Source of the DNA: Pseudomonadota bacterium
Lineage (GTDB): Bacteria; Myxococcota_A; UBA9160; PR03
Direction: 5' to 3'
NCBI GenBank assembly: GCA_003576805.1
Contig: QEVM01000030.1
Coordinates: forward strand, 1 to 32,466
Length of the DNA: 32,466 nt
Part shown: positions 22,771 through 31,358 of the stretch, piece after piece
How the letters are laid out: the number at the start of each line of letters is the position of its first letter
Position numbering within the stretch: position 1 is the stretch's first letter
Program-made: the position numbers and the translations under genes
Notes under the pieces: generated by a model
The model's database searches: none
What the model was told of the DNA's origin: nothing
Seen by the model: the letters and a program-made list of their open reading frames with translations, nothing else

Positions 22771-23871
22771 ATGGACGCGAAGCCGGGGCACGCGGAGCTG
22801 CGAGTGCGCTGGGACGCGCTGCTGCGCGCGCTGCCGGCGGCCGTCCGCGACGCGCACGTCGCCGACGCGCGCGTGCTGCACTTGCCGGCGCAGCGGCCGC
22901 CGTGGACCGACACGGGGCTCGCCGTCGCGGCGGGCGACGACGTCACGCTGCTCGCGGAAGGGCGCGTCGTGCTCTCCGAGGCGCTCGACCTCTGGGGCGC
23001 GCCGCGTCTGTTCCTGTGGGGCCGCTTCGCGCCCGGCGGGCGCGTGTGGAACGGGACGCGCGACACGACGACCCAGCGCGCCGACCGCGCCGGCCGCGTC
23101 GAGCTCGGGATCTACCAGGGCGAGTGGGCGAGCGAAACCGGCGAGCTCGCGACGCCGCCGGAAGCGTACGCCGCGCTCGGTGGCGGCTACGACGTCGCGC
23201 TGATCCGCTGGCGCCAGGGCGCGCGCGCGGGTCTCGACGCGCTGCGCGCCGCGGTGTCGGACCCGCTGCTCGACGCCGAGGCGGCGCGGCTCGCCGCGCC
23301 GGCGCCGCCGCCGGCGGGCTGGAGCTACCTCTGGTTCCTCGGGCCCGCCGAGATCTTCCGCGCCGCGCGCCGCGACGGCCGCGACGCGATCGCGCTGCAC
23401 GCCGAGAACGACCTCGGCATCCTGCGCAAGCCCGTCGACTTCGCGCTCGACGCCGACACCGCGCTGTCGTGGAGCTGGCGCGTCGACGCGCTGCCCGCCG
23501 ATCGCGCCGAGGACACGCTGCCGACGCACGACTACCTCTCGGTCGCGCTCGAGTTCGAGAACGGGCTCGACCTCACCTGGACGTGGAGCGCCGCGCTGCC
23601 CGCCGGACGCCACTACGCCTGCCCGCTGCCGCACTGGAACGCGCGCGAGACGCACTGGGTGGTGCGCTCGGGGCGCGACGGGCTCGGCGTCTGGCAGGAC
23701 GAGTCGCGCCGCGTGCTCGCCGACTACGCGCAGGCGGTCGCCGCGCCGCCGCCGCAGCGCGTCGTCGCGGTGTGGCTGATCGCGGTCAGCATCTTCCGCC
23801 ACGGCACGGCGCGCGCGCAGATCTCGGACATCGCGCTGCGCAGCGGCGCGCGCACCCTGAGCGTCCTGTGA
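22771..23871 (+). CDS. DUF3047-like protein with lectin-like N-terminal domain
   Basis: The ATG at 22771 was chosen; the open frame upstream lies over the FKBP promoter region. The product is 366 aa. The C-terminal half (about 185-366) resembles DUF3047: WSYLWF, ALSWSWRVDALP, HDYLSVALEFENG, LTWTWSAALPAG, THWVVRSG, WQDESRRVLADYAQ and RVVAVWLIAVSIF. The N-terminal part (about 45-160) has a pattern like LecA/PA-IL-type domains: WTDTGLAVAAGDDVTLLAEG, then a WGRFAPGGRVWNGT segment and GGYDVALIRWRQGA. No signal peptide is seen. Function is unknown. It is followed after about 30 nt by the CoA-transferase gene, in the same direction. Confidence 0.7.
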   Translation: MDAKPGHAELRVRWDALLRALPAAVRDAHVADARVLHLPAQRPPWTDTGLAVAAGDDVTLLAEGRVVLSEALDLWGAPRLFLWGRFAPGGRVWNGTRDTTTQRADRAGRVELGIYQGEWASETGELATPPEAYAALGGGYDVALIRWRQGARAGLDALRAAVSDPLLDAEAARLAAPAPPPAGWSYLWFLGPAEIFRAARRDGRDAIALHAENDLGILRKPVDFALDADTALSWSWRVDALPADRAEDTLPTHDYLSVALEFENGLDLTWTWSAALPAGRHYACPLPHWNARETHWVVRSGRDGLGVWQDESRRVLADYAQAVAAPPPQRVVAVWLIAVSIFRHGTARAQISDIALRSGARTLSVL

Positions 23872-23902
23872 CGCTCGACGAGGAGGAACGCCCCTGCGCA
23901 CC

Positions 23903-25198
23903 TTGACGCCCGCCGAAGCCGCCGCGCTCGTCCGCGACGTCGACACGCTCGCCGTCCCGCTCGGCCCCGGCCAGCCGCCCGCGTTCCTGCACGCGCTCTC
24001 CGCGCGCGACGACTTCCGCGACCTCGCGGTGTTCGCGGCGCTGCTCGTCGACCTCTTCCCGCTCTTCACGCGCCGCGGCGTGCGCCTGCTCTCGGGCTTC
24101 TTCGGTCCCGTCGAGCGCGTGCTGCGCGCGAAGGGACACGCCGTGGAGTTCGTGCCCGCGGACTTCCGGCGCTTCGCAACGCTGGCGCGCCGGATGGCGC
24201 CGCGCGTGATGGCGACCGCCGTCGCGCCGCCCGACGCCGACGGCTGGATGAGCCTCGCGCTGCACGCGGGCGCCACGGTCGACGAGCTGAAGCGCTGCGG
24301 GCGCGATCCGCACCGGCTGCTCGTGGTCGAGGCGAACGCCGGGCTGCCGCGCACGCTCGGGCTTCCGCCCGCGCATCCGCACGCGCTGCACGTGGACGAG
24401 GTGGACGTCCTGATCGAGGGCGACCGGCCCGTCCGCACGCTGCCCGAGACGCCCGCCGACGAGGCCGAGCGCAAGATCGCGGCGTTCGCGCGCAGCTACA
24501 TCCGCGACGGCTGCACGCTGCAGACCGGCATCGGCGGCGTGCCCGACCTGATCGCGCGCATGCTCGCCGAGGAGCCGGGCGGCGACTACGGCGTGCACTC
24601 GGAGATGTTCACCGACGGCCTGATGCAGCTCCACCGCGCGGGCAAGGTGCGTAACGCCAAGGGCGTGCACGACGGCTACTCGGTGTGCACGTTCGCGATG
24701 GGCAGCAGCGCGCTCTACGAGTGGCTCGACGGCAACGAGCAGGTGCGCTTCATCCCCGTCGACGAGGTCAACGACCCGATCCGGATCGCGCGCAACCGCC
24801 AGATGATCTCGATCAACGGCGCGCTCTCGGTGGACCTCGTCGGCCAGGTCGTCGCCGACCGCATCGGCGATCGCCAGCACTCGGGCATCGGCGGCCACGA
24901 GGACTTCGTGACCGGCGCCGCGATGTCCGAGGGCGGCCACTCGCTGATCTGCCTGCCCGCGACGGCGAAGACGCCGCAGGGCGTCGTGTCGCGCATCGTG
25001 ACCCGCTTCACGGCGGGCTCGACGGTCACGACGCCGCGCCACCAGGTGGACGTCGTGATCACCGAGTACGGCGCCGCCGAGCTGGCGGGCAAGAGCGAGC
25101 GCGAACGCGCCGAGGCGCTCGTCGCGATCGCGCACCCCGCGGCGCGCAAGGCGCTCGCCGACGGCGAGACGCCCGGGCCGATCGCGGACGCGGAGTGA
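23903..25198 (+). CDS. Acetyl-CoA hydrolase/CoA-transferase family protein
   Basis: This cytosolic protein of about 431 aa matches the acetate/4-hydroxybutyrate CoA-transferase family. Residues 209-215 GIGGVPD, VHSEMFTDG with the probable catalytic Glu234, and a later GIGGHEDFVTGAAMSEGG form the CoA-binding and active-site core. ITEYGAAEL and EALVAIAHPAARK are typical C-terminal signatures. It transfers CoA between a short acyl-CoA and a carboxylate, or hydrolyses acyl-CoA. The start is uncertain: TTG at 23903 is 16 nt from AGGAGG, whereas the in-frame CTG at 23894 has ideal 7-nt spacing. The stop overlaps the next start as GTGA. Confidence 0.87.
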   Translation: MTPAEAAALVRDVDTLAVPLGPGQPPAFLHALSARDDFRDLAVFAALLVDLFPLFTRRGVRLLSGFFGPVERVLRAKGHAVEFVPADFRRFATLARRMAPRVMATAVAPPDADGWMSLALHAGATVDELKRCGRDPHRLLVVEANAGLPRTLGLPPAHPHALHVDEVDVLIEGDRPVRTLPETPADEAERKIAAFARSYIRDGCTLQTGIGGVPDLIARMLAEEPGGDYGVHSEMFTDGLMQLHRAGKVRNAKGVHDGYSVCTFAMGSSALYEWLDGNEQVRFIPVDEVNDPIRIARNRQMISINGALSVDLVGQVVADRIGDRQHSGIGGHEDFVTGAAMSEGGHSLICLPATAKTPQGVVSRIVTRFTAGSTVTTPRHQVDVVITEYGAAELAGKSERERAEALVAIAHPAARKALADGETPGPIADAE

Positions 25199-26304
25199 GC
25201 GCGCCGCCCGCGGGCGAGGACGCCTATCGCGGCGCGGTGGCGCGCGTCGGCCAGGCGGCGCTCGCGGCGCTCCAGGGCATGGAGGTGGCCGAGCGGCGCC
25301 TGCACCCGCCGCTCGTGGCGCAGCTCCGCCAGGCGCTCGGGCCCGCGCGCGATCGGCTCGAAGAGGCGCTCGAAGCCTTCGCCGAGGCTGCGCCCGCCGA
25401 CGCCGTTCTGCGTCGCTTCCACGAGCAGCTCGCCGCGGGCGCGGGCGAGGCGCTGGCGGCGCTGCGCCTCTTCCTCGACCGCGCCGCGCCGCACGAGGCG
25501 ACCGCGCGCATCCTCGCGAGCCTCGGCCACGCGCGCCGGGCGCAGTCGAGCCTGTACGGCCTGCGCGGCGTGTTGCCGGGCCTCGAGCCGCTCTTCCTCG
25601 AGGCCGGCGCGCCGGCCGCGGCGCGCGACGCCGACCCGACGCCGCCCGAAGGCTTCCGCGCCGGCCTCTTCGAAGCGCCGCCCGAGCGCGGCGAGCGCGG
25701 CGGCTTCTCGCTCTACGTGCCCGAGTGGTGGGACGGCGCGGCGCCGCGGCCGCTGGTCGTCGCGCTGCACGGCGGCTCGGGCTCCGGGCGCGACTTCCTC
25801 TGGACGTGGCTGCGCGAGGCGCGCAGCCGCGGCTTCGTGCTGCTCGCGCCGACGTCGATCGGTCCGACGTGGTCGCTCGACGCGCCGGGCGTCGACGCCG
25901 CGCGGCTCGTCTCGATGCTGGAGTTCGTCGCGGCGCGCTGGCCGATCGACCGCGCGCGCGTGCTGCTGACCGGCCTCTCGGACGGCGCGACCTTCACGCT
26001 GCTCGCGGGACTGCTCGAGGACGCGCCGTACACGGCGCTCGCGCCGGTGTCGGGCGTGCTGCACCCCGCGAGCTTCGCGCTCGGCAACCTCGGCCGCGCG
26101 CGCGGCCGGCGCATCCACCAGACGCACGGCGCGCTCGACTGGCTGTTCCCGGTCGCGCTCGCGCGGCTCGCGCGCGACGAGCTGCAACGCGCCGGCGCCG
26201 ATCTCGTCTACTGCGAGATCGAGGACCTCTCGCACACCTACCCGCGCGAGCACAACGCCGAGATCCTGGCGTGGTTCGACCCGTCGCTCGCGCTCGCGAT
26301 CTAG
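25195..26304 (+). CDS. Alpha/beta hydrolase (phospholipase/carboxylesterase-like)
   Basis: The GTG at 25195 overlaps the CoA-transferase stop. In the 369-aa product, residues 1-160 are helical and unrecognised. Residues 165-369 form an alpha/beta hydrolase domain: HGGSGSGRD at 192-200 (oxyanion region), the nucleophile elbow GLSDG at 260-264 with Ser262, the acid candidate Asp315 in HGALDWLFP and His347 in LSHTYPRE. The layout fits the esterase/PHB-depolymerase-like group. With no signal peptide it is probably cytosolic. It is translationally coupled to the CoA-transferase, suggesting a shared pathway, for example ester or polyester breakdown followed by CoA transfer; this is inference. Its stop shares CTAG with the convergent HAD gene. 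Confidence 0.82.
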   Translation: MSAPPAGEDAYRGAVARVGQAALAALQGMEVAERRLHPPLVAQLRQALGPARDRLEEALEAFAEAAPADAVLRRFHEQLAAGAGEALAALRLFLDRAAPHEATARILASLGHARRAQSSLYGLRGVLPGLEPLFLEAGAPAAARDADPTPPEGFRAGLFEAPPERGERGGFSLYVPEWWDGAAPRPLVVALHGGSGSGRDFLWTWLREARSRGFVLLAPTSIGPTWSLDAPGVDAARLVSMLEFVAARWPIDRARVLLTGLSDGATFTLLAGLLEDAPYTALAPVSGVLHPASFALGNLGRARGRRIHQTHGALDWLFPVALARLARDELQRAGADLVYCEIEDLSHTYPREHNAEILAWFDPSLALAI

Positions 26305-27044
26305 CCCAGGACCGACTCCAGCTCCGCGAGGTCGGCGATCGTCCAGGTCGGCGCGGGCCCGGCGTAGCGGGCGCGCGCGCCGGCCGGATCGGGCACGCAG
26401 CGCGTCACCCACACGGTGCGCATGCCGAGCGCGGCGGCGCCCGCGACGTCCGCCTCGAGGTTGTCGCCGACGTGGATCACCTCCTCGGCGGGCGCGCCGA
26501 GCGCGTCGAGCAGCGCCTCGAAGATCTCGCGGCGCGGCTTGCGCAGACCGTGCTCGTGCGAGATGACGACGGCGTCGAAGCGCGCGCCGAAGCCGGCGTC
26601 GTCGAGCACGGCGCGCGCGGTCGGCGCGTGCGTGAAGTTCGAGCACAGGCCGATGCGATGGCGCTCGTGCAGCCGGTCGAGTAGCGCCGCGTGGTGCGCC
26701 GGCGTGCGCACGAGGCCCGCCAGCAGACCCATGTGCACCTCGGTCAGCAGCGCGGGGAGGGCCTCGTCGGCGAGGCCGAGCCGCTCCGCGAGGCGCGCGA
26801 AGCGCTGGAGCGTCGGGAACTCGCGCCCTTCCGCCCAGAAGCGGCCGTGCCACTCGCGGTCGACCTCGCGCAGCGCGGCGGCGAAGTCGTCGAGCGCGAT
26901 CGGATGGCGCGCCGCCGTGGTCGCGTGCAGCGCGCCGACGGTGGAGGGCATCTCGCGTCCCGCGATCACGACGCGCGGCAGCTCGCCCATGGGCAGGTCC
27001 ACGAGCGTGTCGAAGAGGTCGAACGAGAGCGCCCCGATCGGCAT
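26301..27044 (-). CDS. HAD superfamily hydrolase
   Basis: The 247-aa protein has the HAD core: motif I DLFDTLVD (nucleophile Asp9, acid/base Asp12), motif II LCSNF, motif III Lys in GLRKPRREIF, and motif IV GDNLEADVAGAAALG. A helical cap of about 110 residues lies between motifs I and II (C1 type), as in haloacid dehalogenase/phosphoglycolate-phosphatase-like enzymes. The substrate cannot be inferred. It is convergent with the hydrolase gene, both stop codons lying within one CTAG (26301-26304). It is divergent from the ABC ATPase gene with only 29 bp between starts, so the two promoters must overlap. Confidence 0.88.
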   Translation of the reverse strand: MPIGALSFDLFDTLVDLPMGELPRVVIAGREMPSTVGALHATTAARHPIALDDFAAALREVDREWHGRFWAEGREFPTLQRFARLAERLGLADEALPALLTEVHMGLLAGLVRTPAHHAALLDRLHERHRIGLCSNFTHAPTARAVLDDAGFGARFDAVVISHEHGLRKPRREIFEALLDALGAPAEEVIHVGDNLEADVAGAAALGMRTVWVTRCVPDPAGARARYAGPAPTWTIADLAELESVLG

Positions 27045-27073
27045 GGAACGGGATCGGATAGCATGCGCTGCGC

Positions 27074-27853
27074 GTGGCGGCGATCGAGCTCGATGCAGTC
27101 GGCAAGCGCTGGGGCGACGCCATCGCCGTGGACGCGCTCACGCTGCGCGTCGACGCGGGCGCGCTGGTCGCGCTCGTCGGCGGCTCGGGCAGCGGCAAGA
27201 CGACGACGCTGAAGATGGTGAACCGACTCGTCGAGGCGGACACCGGCACGATCCGCGTCGGCGGGCGCGACGTCCGCGACGAGCCCGCGCCGCTGCTGCG
27301 CCGCCGCATCGGCTACTGCTTCCAGCAGATCGGCTTGTTCCCGCACCTCGACGTCGCGGAGAACGTCGGCGTGACGCCGCGCCTGCTCGGCTGGCCGGCG
27401 GAGCGCATCCGCCGCCGCGTCGACGAGCTGCTCGCGCTCGTCGAGCTCGAGCCCGCCGCGTATCGATCGCGCGAGCCCGCTTCGCTCTCGGGCGGCCAGC
27501 AGCAGCGCGTGGCGATCGCGCGCGCGCTCGCGGCCGAGCCCGCCGTGCTGTTGATGGACGAGCCGTTCGGCGCGCTCGACCCGCTGACGCGCGACACGCT
27601 CCAGGAACGCTTCCAGGCGATCCGCCGCGCGCTCGCCGTCACGGTGCTCTTCGTCACGCACGACATGGCGGAGGCGCTGCGCCTCGCCGACTCGATCGCG
27701 GTGCTCGACGGCGGCCGCCTCGTGCAGCGCGGCACGCCGGCCGAGCTGCTGCGCGCTCCCGCGACGGAGAGCGTCGCGCGCATGATCGCGACGCCGCGGC
27801 GCCAGGCGGAGCAGGTGGAGGCGCTGCTGCACGCCGAGGCGGAGGGCGCGTGA
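27074..27853 (+). CDS. Betaine/choline-type ABC importer ATPase (OpuCA/ProV-like)
   Basis: The 259-aa protein starts with GTG at 27074; no ribosome-binding site is visible and only 29 bp separate it from the divergent gene, so translation may be leaderless. Motifs: Walker A GGSGSGKTT 36-44, Q-loop FQQ 83-85, signature LSGGQQQR 138-145, Walker B VLLMDEP 158-164, and FVTHD switch His. The specificity-like KMVNRLVEADTG and FPHLDVAENV match the quaternary-amine importer subfamily. It lacks the C-terminal CBS domains of full-length OpuA/ProV ATPases, so osmotic gating through CBS is not expected. The stop overlaps the permease-binding-protein start as GTGA. Confidence 0.9.
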   Translation: MAAIELDAVGKRWGDAIAVDALTLRVDAGALVALVGGSGSGKTTTLKMVNRLVEADTGTIRVGGRDVRDEPAPLLRRRIGYCFQQIGLFPHLDVAENVGVTPRLLGWPAERIRRRVDELLALVELEPAAYRSREPASLSGGQQQRVAIARALAAEPAVLLMDEPFGALDPLTRDTLQERFQAIRRALAVTVLFVTHDMAEALRLADSIAVLDGGRLVQRGTPAELLRAPATESVARMIATPRRQAEQVEALLHAEAEGA

Positions 27854-29397
27854 GGGAAGGCCTCGCGCAGCTCCCCGCGCTCGCCGCCGCGCACCTCGAG
27901 CTCTCGCTCGCGGCGCTCGTGATCGCGGCGGCGATCGCCGTGCCGCTCGGCATCGCGGTGGCGCGGCGCCCGCGCCTCGGCGGTCCGGTGCTCGCGGCGG
28001 CGGGCGTGATCCAGACGATCCCGGGTCTCGCGCTGCTCGCGCTGATGGTGCCGCTGTTCGCGCTGCTCGGCGCGTTCGGCGCGCGCCACTTCGGCATCGA
28101 GCTGCGCGCGATCGGCGCGGGGCCCGCGCTCGTCGCGCTCGTGCTCTACGGCGTGCTCCCCATCCTCCAGAACACCGCCGCGGGGCTGGCGGGCGTGGAT
28201 CCGGCGGCGCGCGAGGCGGCGCGCGCCGTCGGCATGACGCCGCGCCAGTCGCTGCTCGGCGTCGAGCTGCCGCTCGCGCTCCCCGTCGTGATCGCGGGCC
28301 TGCGCACCGCGGCGGTGTGGATCGTCGGCACCGCGACGCTCTCGACGCCCGTCGGCGCGCCGAGCCTCGGCAATCTGATCTTCAGCGGGCTCCAGACGCG
28401 CCGCTTCGAGTACGTGTGGCTCGGCTGCGTGGCGTCCGCGGCGCTCGCGCTCGGCATCGACGCCGCGATCCGGCTGCTCGAGGCCGGCGTGCGGCGTCGC
28501 CGGCGCGCCTGGGTCGCGCTCGCCTGCGGCGCGTTCGCGGCGGCGGCGCTCGGGCTGCTGGCGGCGCGCGGCGTCGGCGCGGTCGGGCGCGAGACGACCC
28601 CGATCCGGATCGGCGCGAAGGCGTTCACCGAGCAGTACGTGCTCGCCGAGATCCTGGCGGGCCGGCTCGCGGCCACGGGCGCGGCGACGGAGGTGCTGCC
28701 CTCGCTCGGCTCGACCGTGCTCTTCGACGCGCTCCGCAGCGGCGAGGTGGACGCCTACGTCGACTACTCGGGCACGCTCTGGGCGACGGTGCTACAGCGC
28801 CGCGGCGCGCCCGGCGATCGCGCCGCGGTGCTGGACGACGTCGCGCGCACGCTCGCCGCGCGGCACGAGATCGAGGTCGCCGCCGCGCTCGGCTTCGAGA
28901 ACACCTACGCGCTGGCGATGCGCCGCGACCACGCCGCGCGGCGCGGCATCGAGACGCTCGCGCAGCTCGCGGCCGCCGCGCCGGCGCTCGAGCTGGGCGC
29001 CGACTACGAGTTCCTGGCGCGCGCCGAGTGGCGCGCGCTCGTCGCGGCCTACGGCTTGCGCTTCCGCGCGTCGCGCAGCATGGATCCGTCGCTGCTGTAC
29101 CAGGCGGTCGCCGCGGGCGAGGTGGACGTGATCAGCGCGTTCTCGACCGACGGCCGCATCGAGGCGCTCGATCTCGCCGTGCTGCGCGACGAGCAGGGCG
29201 TGATCCCGCCCTACGATGCGGTGGTGCTGGTCGGCCCGCGCCTCGCGCAGGGCGCGCCCGCGGCGCTCGCGGCGCTCCGGCGCCTCGCGGGCGCGATCGA
29301 CGCCGAAGCGATGCGGCGCATGAACGCGGCCGTCGACCAGCAGGGCCGCGCGCCGCGCGACGTCGCGCGCGAGTGGCTCGCGGCGCATCCCGACTGA
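27850..29397 (+). CDS. Fused ABC permease and substrate-binding protein (OpuCB-OpuCC-like)
   Basis: The GTG at 27850 follows GGAGGG and overlaps the ATPase stop. The 515-aa product combines two subunits. Residues 1-215 are a six-helix permease with the coupling motif AAREAARAVGMTPRQSLLGVELPLALP (119-145). A transmembrane stretch at about 221-242 then leads to an extracytoplasmic OpuAC-type binding domain (251-515): IRIGAKAFTEQYVLAEILAG, DAYVDYSGTLW, MDPSLLYQAVAAGEVDVISAFSTDG and PPYDAVVLVG. Such permease-binding fusions are known for glycine betaine, choline and related importers. The ligand is likely a quaternary amine, but the binding cage residues cannot be assigned with certainty. Confidence 0.9.
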   Translation: MREGLAQLPALAAAHLELSLAALVIAAAIAVPLGIAVARRPRLGGPVLAAAGVIQTIPGLALLALMVPLFALLGAFGARHFGIELRAIGAGPALVALVLYGVLPILQNTAAGLAGVDPAAREAARAVGMTPRQSLLGVELPLALPVVIAGLRTAAVWIVGTATLSTPVGAPSLGNLIFSGLQTRRFEYVWLGCVASAALALGIDAAIRLLEAGVRRRRRAWVALACGAFAAAALGLLAARGVGAVGRETTPIRIGAKAFTEQYVLAEILAGRLAATGAATEVLPSLGSTVLFDALRSGEVDAYVDYSGTLWATVLQRRGAPGDRAAVLDDVARTLAARHEIEVAAALGFENTYALAMRRDHAARRGIETLAQLAAAAPALELGADYEFLARAEWRALVAAYGLRFRASRSMDPSLLYQAVAAGEVDVISAFSTDGRIEALDLAVLRDEQGVIPPYDAVVLVGPRLAQGAPAALAALRRLAGAIDAEAMRRMNAAVDQQGRAPRDVAREWLAAHPD

Positions 29398-29416
29398 GCG
29401 AGCGGAAGGAGACGGC

Positions 29417-30508
29417 GTGACACGCGAGCGGCTCGAACGGGTGCGGATCGGCCTGCTGGGACTCGGGCGGATCGCCGACCTCCAGGTGCTCGGCTACCGC
29501 GAGCACCCGCGCGTCGAGATCGCGGCGGTGTGCGACCGCGACGCCGAGCGGGCGCGCGCGCGAGCTGCGGAGTGGGGCGTGCCGCGCGTCTACACCGATC
29601 CGGAACGGCTCTTCGCGGACCCGGAGATCGACGCCGTCGACGTCGCGACGCCGCACCAGCTCCACGCCGAGCACGCGATCGCCGCGCTCGAGGCGGGCAA
29701 GCACGTGTCGCTGCAGAAGCCGCCGACGCGCACGCTGGAAGAGCTCGATCGCGTCGCGGCCGCGGCCGCGAAGAGCGGCCGCCTGCTGCGCGTCTTCGAG
29801 AACTTCGCCTACTACCCGCCGCACCGGAAGGCGAAGGAGCTCGTCGACGCGGGCGCGATCGGCGTGCCGCTCTCGGTGCGCGTGAAGACGGCGGCGGGCC
29901 GCCCGGACCGCGGCTGGAAGGTGGAGATGGCGTCGCTCGGCTGGCGCATGAGCCGCGCGCAGTGCGGCGGCGGCCCGACCACCTTCGACCACGGCTATCA
30001 CTGCTTCCAGATGGGCCGTCATTTCATCCCGGCCGAGGTGGAGCGCGTGCACGCCTTCATCCACTGGACGCAGCTCGGCGACGACGCCTGGTACGACGGC
30101 CCCGCGCTGATCTCGTGGCAGTACGCCGGCTCGCCGCCGCGCTTCGGCTCGTGGGAGGTGATCGCGTCGCTCGGCATGGCGGTGCGCTCCAAGTACTACG
30201 TGAGCGACGACCGTCTCGAGATTCACGGCACGGAAGGCGTCGTCTGGGTGAACCGCTGCACCGGGAAGCTGCTCGACGAGCCCTCGGTGGTGCTCTACCG
30301 CGAGGGCGAGACGCGCGCCTTCCACGACCTCGACGTCGACTGGGCCGACTCGTTCCGGCTCGGCACGCGCGACTTCGCCGACGCGCTGCTCGAGGGCCGC
30401 GACTGCTTCCAAGACGTCGGCGACGCGCGCAAGACGCTCGCCTTCGCGCTCGCCGCGGCCAGGAGCGCCGACGAGGCGCGCGAGGTGACGATCGCGGAGA
30501 TGGGCTGA
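29417..30508 (+). CDS. Gfo/Idh/MocA family oxidoreductase
   Basis: This 363-aa protein starts with GTG at 29417, with GGAAGGAG upstream, 19 nt after the importer gene, so it is probably in the same operon. The Rossmann motif is IGLLGLGRIAD (11-21), with CDRD at the end of the second strand. The usual EKP is QKP at 100-102, keeping the Lys. The C-terminal domain holds GGGPTTFDHGYHCFQMGRHF with conserved Asp/His candidates and many Trp/Tyr residues. Substrate is unknown; sugar-like or cyclitol substrates are typical. Proximity to a betaine-type importer does not define one. It converges with the metal importer operon, with a single base between stop codons. Confidence 0.86.
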   Translation: MTRERLERVRIGLLGLGRIADLQVLGYREHPRVEIAAVCDRDAERARARAAEWGVPRVYTDPERLFADPEIDAVDVATPHQLHAEHAIAALEAGKHVSLQKPPTRTLEELDRVAAAAAKSGRLLRVFENFAYYPPHRKAKELVDAGAIGVPLSVRVKTAAGRPDRGWKVEMASLGWRMSRAQCGGGPTTFDHGYHCFQMGRHFIPAEVERVHAFIHWTQLGDDAWYDGPALISWQYAGSPPRFGSWEVIASLGMAVRSKYYVSDDRLEIHGTEGVVWVNRCTGKLLDEPSVVLYREGETRAFHDLDVDWADSFRLGTRDFADALLEGRDCFQDVGDARKTLAFALAAARSADEAREVTIAEMG

Positions 30509-30509
30509 G

Positions 30510-31358
30510 TCAGTCGCGCCGGCGCACGAGCCAGCCGAGCGCGACCCACGCGCACAGGCCGGTCACGGTCGCGTGCGCGGGCGGCAGGTCCCAGTGGTGC
30601 GCGACGACGAAGCCGGCGGCTGCCGTCGCGACCGCGAGCAGCGGCGCCAGCCACAGCACCGGCCGCACCTCGCGGCACAGGTTCTTCGCGGCGAGCGCGG
30701 GCAGCACCAGACAGCCGAAGGTGTAGACGAGGCCCGAGACGTGGATCGAGGCGCCGATGGCGACGCCGAGCCACACGGCGATCGCGGCCCCCGCGCGCCG
30801 CGTCGGGACGCCCACCGCGGCCGCCATCTCCGGGTCCATCGCGAACAGCACGAGGCGCGAGCGGTACGCCGCCACCGCCGCGGCCGTCGCGAGCGCGAGC
30901 GCGGCGAAGCGCGCGACGTCGCGCGGCGTCGATCCGAGCAGCGTCGAGAACATCAGCCGGTGCACCTCCTCGAGGCCGTGCGCGCTGTGCGCGAGCAGCA
31001 GCACCGGCAGGCTCGCGGCGAGCAGGAAGACCCAGGCCGTGCGCGCCTCGGCGCTCTCGCGGCCGGGCGGCGCGGGCCGCGCCGTCGCGAGCGCCGTCGT
31101 GACCGACGCCGCGACCGCGCACGCCGCCGCGGCCGACTCGGACGCGAGCCACGGCGCGGCGGCGGCGGCGCCCAGCGTCTCGAGCCAGAGCAGCAGCGCG
31201 ATCCCGAGCGTCGAGGCCTGCGAGATCGCGGCGCCGAGGAAGAGCTGATCGCGCGCCACCACCCAGACCCCGACCAGCGAGAGCACGAACGCGATCGCCG
31301 TCCCGACCAGGTAGGTGTCGCGGAAGAGCGGCCACGACGCGACGAAGGTCTCGATCAC
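30510..31358 (-). CDS. Zinc/manganese-type ABC importer permease (ZnuB-like)
   Basis: The GTG at 31358 overlaps the ATPase stop as GTGA. The 282-aa membrane protein has about eight hydrophobic segments. The ABC-3 signature region is MDPEMAAAVGVPTRRAGAAIAVWLGVAIGASIHVSGLVYTFGCLVLPALAA, which includes the cytoplasmic coupling helix. An N-terminal WPLFRDTYLVGTAIAFVLSLVGVWVV matches ZnuB/MntB-like permeases. It forms the membrane channel for Zn2+, Mn2+ or Fe2+. It is the last gene of the leftward operon. The metal cannot be assigned; no Zur or MntR box was recognised in this window, and the operon promoter lies beyond the right edge. Confidence 0.88.
   Translation of the reverse strand: MIETFVASWPLFRDTYLVGTAIAFVLSLVGVWVVARDQLFLGAAISQASTLGIALLLWLETLGAAAAAPWLASESAAAACAVAASVTTALATARPAPPGRESAEARTAWVFLLAASLPVLLLAHSAHGLEEVHRLMFSTLLGSTPRDVARFAALALATAAAVAAYRSRLVLFAMDPEMAAAVGVPTRRAGAAIAVWLGVAIGASIHVSGLVYTFGCLVLPALAAKNLCREVRPVLWLAPLLAVATAAAGFVVAHHWDLPPAHATVTGLCAWVALGWLVRRRD

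Noticed and set aside
24715-27309. A very long minus-strand frame of 864 codons spanning the hydrolase and HAD region.
   Set aside because: It runs opposite the CoA-transferase and hydrolase genes with clear motifs, shows shadow composition, and in the HAD region is in the wrong frame relative to the DLFDTLVD protein.
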